From NCBI GenBank assembly GCA_002440825.1, contig DJVH01000103.1, positions 396 to 50,605 on the forward strand: DNA of 50,210 nt, written 5' to 3'. Below are positions 26,601 to 32,329 of this stretch, piece after piece; position 1 is the first letter of the stretch; the number at the start of each line of letters is the position of its first letter. Under the pieces are notes generated by a model. The model did not search any database, was not told the DNA's origin, and was given only the letters and a program-made list of their open reading frames with translations. The DNA is from Bacteriovoracaceae bacterium UBA6261 (GTDB lineage: Bacteria; Bdellovibrionota; Bacteriovoracia; Bacteriovoracales; Bacteriovoracaceae). The position numbers and the translations under genes were made by a program.

Positions 26601-27819
26601 CGCGGTAGTGATAGTGTTCAGCATCGATGTTGATGAAAACATCTTCTTCTTTAGCCGTTAAAAGAATTTCTTTCAAGCGAGGGGCAACCAGATTGAATGT
26701 GTAGTCAGGAGCGTGAGGTTTAAAGTCAGAGCAAAGAGCAGAAACTTTAATGGAAACATGAGCGCGGTTGATGCCAGCGCTGTTCATTTCGCCTTTTTTC
26801 ACGTGAAGAGAAAAACCGCGAACGAGTTTAAGAACTTCGTTTTTATAGTGATCAGCTTCGTGCTCGGATACAACGAGTTCACCCAATTGATCGAGAGTTA
26901 CATCGCGTCCAGTGAGGCTTAATGACTTGAGCGATTTATCCGCTTTTTCAATAGTCTCACCGGCAATAAATCTTTTGGCCATGAGCTTAACGGCGTTTCT
27001 AACTGTTGCTGAAAGAAGAGAAGCTGGAATGACAAGCGCCACGTAGTAGAAAAATTTAATGCCAAAAGTATAGCTGGCCGGAAGAGCTCTCTCCTGCCCT
27101 TTCTTTTTCATGCGTCTTGCTTTGCTGTTGTCTTTTAAAAAACGTGACAAGGCTTCCAGAAGAATGCGCTTAACTTCAACCCCTTTTTTATCGTGATCAA
27201 GTGAAGGAAGAATAGCGAGGAACTTCAAAAGGTGAATGCGAAGTAGAGCATATTGAGCAGTCAGACCTAAACCAAAGTCAGTCACATCTTCAAACAAACT
27301 TGGACGGTATTCGTTTAATCTTGTCAAAAGTGTTTTGATGATTTCATTAGCACGAGCTTCAACTTTGACAAAACGGTTGTCATTGAAAAGATCAGGCAAT
27401 CCTTCAGTCGCAATCAGTGTTTCAATTGATGAAGGAAAGTTTTTAACCTGTAAACTGGCAGCAAGTTCAGTATGCTTACGCAGGTCTTTGATTATATCCA
27501 GATTCAGATCCAGAATTTCACTCTGCTGAAGAAGAAAAAGCTCCTGAGACAATTTGGGGGTATAAAATCTGATTTCACTCGTCTTGAAGAAAAAGCCGAC
27601 CAGAAACGGAGTTGAACGAATTGTCAGCTGAGCCCTGAAATCGACATTGAGTTTGAGAAAGGGTGAAAGTATGTCCCAGACATCCCCGTTGAGTGTTTTA
27701 TCAGCTCCAAGAAGCAAGTTTTCAAATTCTTTATAAAAATAGATTTTCCAGTTGTCCTGTGAAACAGTTTCAAGAGTTAAGAGAAACTCTTCTGGCTTGA
27801 GAGATCCAACCTTAAGCAT
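23641..27819 (-). CDS. putA: Bifunctional proline dehydrogenase / L-glutamate-gamma-semialdehyde dehydrogenase
   Basis: A 1392-residue PutA that oxidises proline to glutamate. The first ~320 residues are atypical helical sequence with no recognisable ribbon-helix-helix DNA-binding domain, so it is probably not the autoregulatory (trifunctional) type. The PRODH barrel spans about 355-640 (VSIKVSALCSDF, DAEHYHYRD, PVRLVKGAYWDAE, ALASHN). The aldehyde dehydrogenase spans about 700-1160 (SPWNFPLAIPCGM, FTGSKAVG, catalytic Glu in EMGGKNA and Cys in GQKCSA). About 220 residues follow, matching the C-terminal region of long PutAs. ATG at 27819 with GGAG 6 nt upstream is preferred over TTG at 27831. 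Confidence 0.95.
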   Translation of the reverse strand: MLKVGSLKPEEFLLTLETVSQDNWKIYFYKEFENLLLGADKTLNGDVWDILSPFLKLNVDFRAQLTIRSTPFLVGFFFKTSEIRFYTPKLSQELFLLQQSEILDLNLDIIKDLRKHTELAASLQVKNFPSSIETLIATEGLPDLFNDNRFVKVEARANEIIKTLLTRLNEYRPSLFEDVTDFGLGLTAQYALLRIHLLKFLAILPSLDHDKKGVEVKRILLEALSRFLKDNSKARRMKKKGQERALPASYTFGIKFFYYVALVIPASLLSATVRNAVKLMAKRFIAGETIEKADKSLKSLSLTGRDVTLDQLGELVVSEHEADHYKNEVLKLVRGFSLHVKKGEMNSAGINRAHVSIKVSALCSDFKPHAPDYTFNLVAPRLKEILLTAKEEDVFINIDAEHYHYRDIVFKIYRRVLLETPELRDYKATGIVVQAYLRDGVKHLEEIIELAKERGHCMPVRLVKGAYWDAETVEGDAHSFNAPQFLNKEETDIHFRQLIIKIFEAHPHLKLALASHNFSDHAFAEAAKEILYPHIGEFEHQCLHMTYEALSTALAKMKWATRNYVPVGSLLVGMAYLVRRIMENSSQVGVLTIMRSHKKHTTLLSPYAIHKQKKAENKLARDLSVSKLEDEFFNVSPLRLYLDDQRVWMEEALKAFEKNTLGKEYSNEFPLKGDWKTIVASSNPSIVVGKIRFATTEDANTALTTIDHSYNNGQWANSKWPFRTAMLVKAAGLMLARRNELSALIMYEAGKAVGEALADVDEAIDFLNFYARTEAFLQRNNTDLTSRGPTAVISPWNFPLAIPCGMVVSSLVAGNTVILKSAEQTPLITQLLVDLLHEAGVPKDVLIHLPGEGETVGDFLVRDPRISTIVFTGSKAVGTYISSVARKRLYKNKLTEKTYPVKAITEMGGKNAVIVTTNAELDETVSGILYSAFGHAGQKCSAASRVIVHNSLKERLIERLKEACSDLKVGEAYRFDTTVNPVITKEDQERLRSQVQDAGAEAKNYGGSLVLDRSKENLPGYCVGPVLIEIPYERAFDRQSFAQRELFGPVLHIIGYNTLDEAAKLFNSTDYALTGGIFSQSQNDIDYLLTKIESGNIYVNRTITGARVAIEPFGGFKLSGTGPKAGGKHYVLAMHQVLEAGIEKSELKKTYPVTEGSDYQFDLSKPSKLSVTSRKERTEKALDAFISNFETHYQGIYGNYKEALRDYKKWLSKNFVSFMEREHKNRVIPGQLSYNDYQLYAEHAVLVATTDKPELKTLIQIFSCLSVGTGLTVLARNKNSYQWWMALRDVFYQAGFSKENLDVYLVSDKDLKRTLNTAKLSVIIYDGIMEEYGLHIGSHLDDGKTDLRMRNILTTSDYLKAQDFYHQALNFIWVRALAVNTMRHGAPLDLEL

Positions 27820-27839
27820 TTTAGGCTCCAAAGTAATGT

Positions 27840-27867
27840 ATTAAAAGTGCACTCAAAAATAGCTCAA
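27840..27867 (-). promoter_or_regulatory. Candidate putA promoter
   Basis: Minus strand TTGAGC (27862-27867), 16-bp spacer, TTTAAT (27840-27845). It would start a short leader carrying the GGAG site of putA. It is divergent from the promoter at 27918-27946. Confidence 0.4.
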
Positions 27868-27917
27868 AAATGAGGCTTTCACTAGTCAAAACAACGTAAA
27901 AAATCGGACTACAAAAT

Positions 27918-27946
27918 TTGACTTGTTTGCCATGTGTCCCTAAAAT
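27918..27946 (+). promoter_or_regulatory. Promoter for a probably leaderless mRNA
   Basis: TTGACT (27918-27923), a 17-bp spacer and TAAAAT (27941-27946). The ATG of the next gene is only 7 nt after the -10 and has no ribosome-binding sequence, so transcription should begin at or next to the start codon. Confidence 0.6.
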
Positions 27947-27953
27947 TTTTAAT

Positions 27954-29165
27954 ATGGTGAAGTCTTCCCTCTTTTTGTTCGCATTCCACTCAATAAATTC
28001 CGCTTTAGGAGCGTCATCGTACAATCTTAAAGACCTGGAAGTGCTTGAACGCGAGAAAAACTTCGAAGAATTCCTGCTCCATGTGAACGATATTCGGCCA
28101 AGCGAGAGAGACAAGCACTGGAGAGAAATGCTTCAGACAATGGCCATGGGACTTGTCGATTATAAAATCAAAACTAAAGATTTTACACCTGCCACGTTTA
28201 GACAGATTGAACAGATCGGACGCTCAAGCGCTCTTGCAAAAGATGAGTTTTATCAACTGAAACGTTCCATCTACGCTAAAAAATACTTTTCTGAATGTTT
28301 TAAAAAAACAGAGGCCCTCACTGACGCCGAAAAAAAGGCCAAAGAAATAAATACGTGTGAATCTGAGCTTAACTCATTCTGGTATTTTTCAAAAAAAGAC
28401 CCGGATACAGGATTGGATCTGGCCGCACTTTTGGAAACAGCAGGCTCTACTCTTGGCAAATGGCCTTTTTATTCGCCTGCCGTCAAAGACACTATCGCCA
28501 ATTTCTATTGTCAGAAGTCGCCGGTTCAAACGGCCGTGCTAAAAAAATTATACGATGAAAGTTACTCTTCTGATTTTGACGGAAACTACAAAACACTTAT
28601 TGAACGGCTCGTATCAGATAAATGTTTTGATGTATTAACTGGTCCGCTCAAAAATTCACTGGGCTCTGTGAATTCTTCTGGTTTAGACAAAGAAATGGCC
28701 ATGAATCTATTGGAAGCAAAGGGCAAATTAAGCACTGAAGAAAAAGATCTTTATGCTGTTTTGTATCTTCTGGATGGTCCGGTTGTTGGCGACAAAATGA
28801 ACCTGGCCTGGAAAAAAGTTGAAGGACTTGCTGAAAGCTTTGCTAAAAGAGAGAAGCTTTTATCGGAAATTAAAAAGCTCTCTGTGATTCCAGACAAAAT
28901 CTTTAAAGATCCTTCGCTTCCACGACATAAGGCCATCATCAATTTATTTGCCAAGAATTTTCCGGAATATCTGGACTACTACGGCTCAACCTGTGTGAAA
29001 TTTCTTTCCAACAAGAGTCCTGAACTACTCAATGTGAACTCAAGTCTACATTGCCATGAGTTTTTAAAGGCCGCTAACACCGACGGTGGGCCAGTTTCAG
29101 AACAAAACCTGCCATGGATTAGCGATAGTGTTCGAACTCAGTATTCCGCTTTAAAACGCCGTTAA
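27954..29165 (+). CDS. Exported protein of unknown function
   Basis: A 403-residue protein from the ATG at 27954. MVKSSLFLFAFHSINSALGA looks like a signal peptide. The mature protein is mostly helical and charged, with about seven widely spaced cysteines (SECFKK, INTCESEL, FYCQKSP, DKCFDVL, STCVKFL, LHCHEF), possibly disulfide bonded in the periplasm. No motif or family is recognised. It is divergent from putA and has its own promoter overlapping the start. The next terminator is at 29225. Confidence 0.8.
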   Translation: MVKSSLFLFAFHSINSALGASSYNLKDLEVLEREKNFEEFLLHVNDIRPSERDKHWREMLQTMAMGLVDYKIKTKDFTPATFRQIEQIGRSSALAKDEFYQLKRSIYAKKYFSECFKKTEALTDAEKKAKEINTCESELNSFWYFSKKDPDTGLDLAALLETAGSTLGKWPFYSPAVKDTIANFYCQKSPVQTAVLKKLYDESYSSDFDGNYKTLIERLVSDKCFDVLTGPLKNSLGSVNSSGLDKEMAMNLLEAKGKLSTEEKDLYAVLYLLDGPVVGDKMNLAWKKVEGLAESFAKREKLLSEIKKLSVIPDKIFKDPSLPRHKAIINLFAKNFPEYLDYYGSTCVKFLSNKSPELLNVNSSLHCHEFLKAANTDGGPVSEQNLPWISDSVRTQYSALKRR

Positions 29166-29224
29166 AAAAATCGACAACATTTATCAGACAATTTGAGTCT
29201 AAAGTGAAAAAAGACAAAAAAAAA

Positions 29225-29249
29225 GCCACTCTTACGAGTGGCCTTTTAT
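29225..29249. terminator. Bidirectional terminator
   Basis: GCCACTC (29225-29231) pairs with GAGTGGC (29236-29242) across TTAC. On the plus strand CTTTTATTT follows; on the minus strand nine T's follow. It closes the exported-protein gene and the convergent SWIB/H1-like gene. Confidence 0.88.
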
Positions 29250-29273
29250 TTGGAACTTTTACTTAATTAGTAA

Positions 29274-29717
29274 TTAAGAAAGGTGTTTTCCAACGATCCC
29301 TGCAAGTTCGAACATAGTAACTTCTTTTTTACCGAATAGTTTTTGAAGTTTGTCGTCTGCAATGATGTTTCTTTTGTTTTTTGGGTTTTGAAGGTTGTGC
29401 TTCTTGATGTAGTCCCAGATTTTAGAAACAACTTGTGTTCTTGGAAGTGGTTTGTTTCCTACGATTTCAGCAAGTGTAGCTGATGGTGTAAGAGCTTTCA
29501 TGAAAGCTGCATTTGGCTTTCTTGGAGTTTTAGCTTTTTTAGGAGCTGCTGCTTTTTTAGCTGCTTTTGGAGCTGCTTTTTTAGTAGCTTTTGGAGCTGC
29601 TTTCTTAGTAGCTTTTGGAGCTGCTTTTTTAGTAGCTTTTGGAGCTGCTTTTTTAGTAGCTTTTGGAGCTGCTTTTTTAGTTGCTGCTTTTTTTGTAGCT
29701 TTTTTCTTTACTGCCAT
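29274..29717 (-). CDS. SWIB/MDM2-domain protein with histone H1-like Lys/Ala repeat tail
   Basis: A 147-residue basic protein. Residues about 1-62 are Lys/Ala/Pro repeats of the form KKAAPKAT, as in bacterial histone H1-like and AlgP-type tails that bind DNA non-specifically. Residues about 70-147 form a SWIB/MDM2 domain (LAEIVGNKPLPRTQVVSKIW, WDYIKKHNLQNPKNKRNI, IADDKLQKLFGKKEVTMFEL). A similar fusion with an H1-like tail is known from chlamydiae and environmental bacteria. It is likely nucleoid-associated. GGAGG lies 8 nt before the ATG, and about 270 bp of non-coding DNA precedes it. Confidence 0.93.
   Translation of the reverse strand: MAVKKKATKKAATKKAAPKATKKAAPKATKKAAPKATKKAAPKATKKAAPKAAKKAAAPKKAKTPRKPNAAFMKALTPSATLAEIVGNKPLPRTQVVSKIWDYIKKHNLQNPKNKRNIIADDKLQKLFGKKEVTMFELAGIVGKHLS
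29560..29690 (-). repeat. 24-bp tandem coding repeats (KKAAPKAT)
   Basis: About five near-identical 24-bp units encode the KKAAPKAT tail of the SWIB/H1-like protein. Such perfect DNA-level repeats can change copy number by slippage, altering tail length. Confidence 0.8.
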
Positions 29718-30074
29718 TTTGAGGTCCTCCGTTAAAGTTAGACATGTTGTGTGTCTAAATTAGTTGTTGAAAAAGCAAGTATCGTTATTAAAGTCAAAAT
29801 TAAAAAATCAAAATCCGTTTTTCGTTTTTTAAAACTTTTTCCATTCTCAGAGGGAAAATTCTATTTTGGGTGCAAGCTTTTAACGGCTTTTTTCTCTTGT
29901 TTTCCCTGAGCAATGCTCTCTTATATATAAATTATTGCTTGAAAGTTTTCATCATGTCTATAGGAAAAAAGAAATTTTTTTCATTTTTTTCCTAGGAGGC
30001 TCCCTAGGGCGCTCCTAGGGACTCCCTAGGGAACACTCTTTTTCATCAAAGAGCTCCCTAGGGAGAAGCACTCT
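29718..30074. other. 357-bp gene-free region upstream of the SWIB/H1-like gene
   Basis: It is very AT-rich from 29760 to 29990 and contains no credible ORF. The left part must hold the SWIB gene promoter and ribosome site. The right part (29991-30065) is the CCTAGG palindrome cluster listed separately. No RNA gene was recognised. Confidence 0.6.
29991..30065. repeat. Helically phased cluster of CCTAGG palindromes
   Basis: Five CCTAGG cores lie at 29991, 30003, 30014, 30025 and 30057, most extended to CTCCCTAGGG or TCCCTAGGGA. Spacings are 12, 11, 11 and 32 bp, close to one and three DNA turns. Each copy is self-complementary. The cluster is 10 bp after the GNAT stop codon and about 275 bp before the SWIB/H1-like start. 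A protein-binding array or RNA structure is possible; the function is unknown. Confidence 0.75.
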
Positions 30075-30518
30075 CTAATCGAGAGTCTTCATCCACTCGA
30101 CGACCTGACCATCTGGTCCAAGTTTCCTAGGAGTTTTCTTATAACCATGGCTTTCATTGAGGGAATACATTCTGAAATTGTCGATTCGGCAGTAGTGGAT
30201 AATCTTTTTAAGACCCTTTTCGCGGGCCACTTTTTCAAAGAATTCCTTAATGGCATGGGAAAAACCACTGCCCTGGTGAGTGATTTTGATGGCGGTATTT
30301 TTAGTTAAAAGAGAGTCATCTTCCACTTTGTAAAAGACGGCGGCCAGGACTTCAGCATCGAGATTTAGAGAAAAAAGTTCCCATCCGTCGGCCACTTCTT
30401 TCTTAATTTCTTCAAATGTCCATTTGAAATCGGGAGAATCTGAAAAGGCATCGATGTTGTAATCGAGAATGGATTTGATGTCTTTTTCGGTTTTGGCCTT
30501 TTTAAAGCTAACTTTCAT
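30075..30518 (-). CDS. GNAT-family N-acetyltransferase
   Basis: A 147-residue GNAT-fold protein. HQGSGFSHAIKEFFEKVAREKGLKKI resembles the acetyl-CoA pyrophosphate loop (Q/RxxGxG/A) and following helix, and NFRMYSLNESHGYKKTP is the usual C-terminal NxxAxxLYxxxGF-like part. The frame opens at 30566, but the ATG at 30518 has an AAAGGA site and the family start. Substrate unknown. One CCTAGG motif lies inside the gene at 30126, near the array downstream. Confidence 0.75.
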   Translation of the reverse strand: MKVSFKKAKTEKDIKSILDYNIDAFSDSPDFKWTFEEIKKEVADGWELFSLNLDAEVLAAVFYKVEDDSLLTKNTAIKITHQGSGFSHAIKEFFEKVAREKGLKKIIHYCRIDNFRMYSLNESHGYKKTPRKLGPDGQVVEWMKTLD

Positions 30519-30599
30519 GTGCAGTCCTTTGCAATTGGATGTCTGAGGCCGGTCAGTTTTAACCATACTGGTTTAAACGGACCGGCCAGGGACAATATC

Positions 30600-30902
30600 T
30601 TATTTAAGTTTTGAAATATAAGCAGCAAGATCTTTGAAGTCTTGCTCAGACATTTTGCTGACGATAGGAACCATGACGGGGTTTTTGCGAGTCACACCTG
30701 CTTTGATGTCTTCAAGTTGTTTTGCGATATACCAGTCGTGCTGACCGTTGATTCTTGGGGCCTTTTGGGCCACGTTGCCGTCGCCTTTATCGCCATGGCA
30801 AACAATACATTGTTTATAGAGCTCGGCGCCTTTGGCCGCATCTTGAGCGAAAGCTGGAGCTGAAAGTGAAGTTAAAACTAAAACCGCAAGAAAACTCTTC
30901 AT
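30600..30902 (-). CDS. Class I c-type cytochrome, c553-like
   Basis: A 100-residue exported protein. A signal peptide (MKSFLAVLVLTSLSAPAFA) is cut near residue 19, giving an ~81-residue cytochrome with one haem site CIVCHG (about 32-37) and a likely distal Met in NPVMVPIVSKM. It would shuttle electrons in the periplasm. GAGG lies 8 nt before the ATG. The haem-ligation pair ResB/CcsA is encoded at 35519-38712. Confidence 0.93.
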   Translation of the reverse strand: MKSFLAVLVLTSLSAPAFAQDAAKGAELYKQCIVCHGDKGDGNVAQKAPRINGQHDWYIAKQLEDIKAGVTRKNPVMVPIVSKMSEQDFKDLAAYISKLK

Positions 30903-30977
30903 TATAATGACCTCGTAATTTATAAGCGAACATGAGTTGCTGACGTTTCGAAACTATATGAATTTTACTCTAAGAAA

Positions 30978-31640
30978 TCACAATGTGCCAATAACTTTGA
31001 GAGGAGATTGCGTTCCTTCAGTTCGAAAAATTTGGTTGAGGAAGCTTTCTACCAGTGGAAGCTCCAGCGGAAAATCGTTGTTTTTCACTGTGACAGTGTT
31101 CTCTTCGGCCAGGATTAAATCCAGTGAATGAGTTTGGCCAAGGCGGTTATTCAGCCAGGAAAAAAGTGCGAGAAGAGTGCGGTTTTTGCCTGAAAGATTT
31201 AACTCGCTCCAGCTGGATTCAACACCCAGTTCCTTTAAAACATCGACATTTTCAAGAAGAATGGCCGACGCAAGAGTTGATTTCACCCGAAAAAAGGCTT
31301 CTCTCGCCTCATCTTCAATTGTTTCTGTAAAGGCCGGAAGATGATTTTCGTCCCGTAAAAAGTTCTCCACCTCCCTAAAGGAAAGCGCAAAAACGGCTTG
31401 AACCATCTTACCTTCACTCAGCCGGCAGAGAGATTCCAAAAAAAGATCGGTCAATTCATTTCCAGTGGAGTGTCCATAACGAAGTGTCAAAATCCTGTCA
31501 GTTTGAATTTGAGCGGACCTGCCGCTATACTCGATTGCCCAATGAATATCTGAGTGTCCTGAAGAATTCAGGACCTTTTTTTTCATGACAAGCAGGTCGC
31601 AAGCGCGCTGGGATAAATGGCTTCGGATTTGATCTGACAT
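30978..31640 (-). CDS. Uncharacterised protein, faint IscU/NifU-N-like pattern
   Basis: A 220-residue cytoplasmic protein of unknown function. Residues about 35-130 show a strand-turn-helix pattern (ILTLRYGHSTGNELTDLFLESLCRLSEGK) that recalls IscU-like scaffolds, but the three cluster cysteines are absent, so iron-sulfur assembly should not be inferred. The second half is helical. It starts 14 bp from the divergent gene at 31655, and no ribosome site is seen. A GATAAT -10-like hexamer 8 nt upstream suggests a leaderless or very short-leader transcript. Confidence 0.7.
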   Translation of the reverse strand: MSDQIRSHLSQRACDLLVMKKKVLNSSGHSDIHWAIEYSGRSAQIQTDRILTLRYGHSTGNELTDLFLESLCRLSEGKMVQAVFALSFREVENFLRDENHLPAFTETIEDEAREAFFRVKSTLASAILLENVDVLKELGVESSWSELNLSGKNRTLLALFSWLNNRLGQTHSLDLILAEENTVTVKNNDFPLELPLVESFLNQIFRTEGTQSPLKVIGTL

Positions 31641-31654
31641 AAGGAAAAATTATC

Positions 31655-32329
31655 ATGTCTCGAGCAAAAGTACATCCTCTATTAAAAAACTTAACAACAA
31701 AACTCTCCGGTAAGACGAGCGTTTTGATTCTGGGCCCCCTTCCTGTCCAGCAGGAACGATTGCAGGCCATTTGTAAAAAAACAAAACCTGAAGTGGTTCT
31801 TTATGTAGACGGCGGTCTTATTCATAAAAAAAAGTTCTTGATCAATAAAAAGATTGTTCATCTTTCTCTGGGGGATGGCGATTCTTCTCTTGCACCCGAG
31901 CTACTGCTTCCGGCCGAAAAGGACTTTTCCGATCTGGCGTTTGGACTTAGCGGTCTGACAGATAAGGCCCTGTCAAAAGTCGCATTACTGGGTTTTTCCA
32001 ATGAAACAGAGAAGCGGCCGGATCATCTCATTCAAAACTTGGGTGAGGTTTACAAATTTGTAGAAAGAAGAAAACTTGCACTGAGCATGGACCAGTTTCT
32101 CTTTTTTCCGGCAGGTAAAAATGAGTTTTTTTACCGTGGAACTTTCAGTTTGTTTGCCTTTGCAAAAACTGCGATCAGATTAACGGGAAAGGCCCGATAT
32201 CAGATTCCTGAGTGGAAAATGCTTGAACCTTTCTCTTCCCTGGGTCTATCTAATATAGGGAATGGAAAAATCTATTTGGAAAATAAAAAAACGGTCATGG
32301 TTTACCGCGCGGGCGAAAACATCATTTGA
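31655..32329 (+). CDS. Divergent thiamine pyrophosphokinase-like protein
   Basis: A 224-residue protein whose motif order follows thiamine pyrophosphokinase: an Asp-Gly-Gly (LYVDGGLIHK, about 48-57), LSLGDGDSS in place of GDFDS (about 70), KDFSDLAFGL in place of KDxTD-type, KRPDHLIQNLGEVY for GGRxDHxLxN, and SSLGLSNI for the C-terminal GTSN. The central GDFD Phe is replaced by Gly. A role in ThDP formation is plausible but unproven because catalytic details differ. AAGGA precedes the ATG. Its 3' end overlaps the penicillin acylase gene by 28 bp. Confidence 0.6.
   Translation: MSRAKVHPLLKNLTTKLSGKTSVLILGPLPVQQERLQAICKKTKPEVVLYVDGGLIHKKKFLINKKIVHLSLGDGDSSLAPELLLPAEKDFSDLAFGLSGLTDKALSKVALLGFSNETEKRPDHLIQNLGEVYKFVERRKLALSMDQFLFFPAGKNEFFYRGTFSLFAFAKTAIRLTGKARYQIPEWKMLEPFSSLGLSNIGNGKIYLENKKTVMVYRAGENII

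Noticed and set aside
29452..29763. Plus-strand Ala/Phe-rich ORF opposite the SWIB/H1-like gene
   Set aside because: It is the antisense shadow of the KKAAPKAT repeats; no ribosome site or family match.
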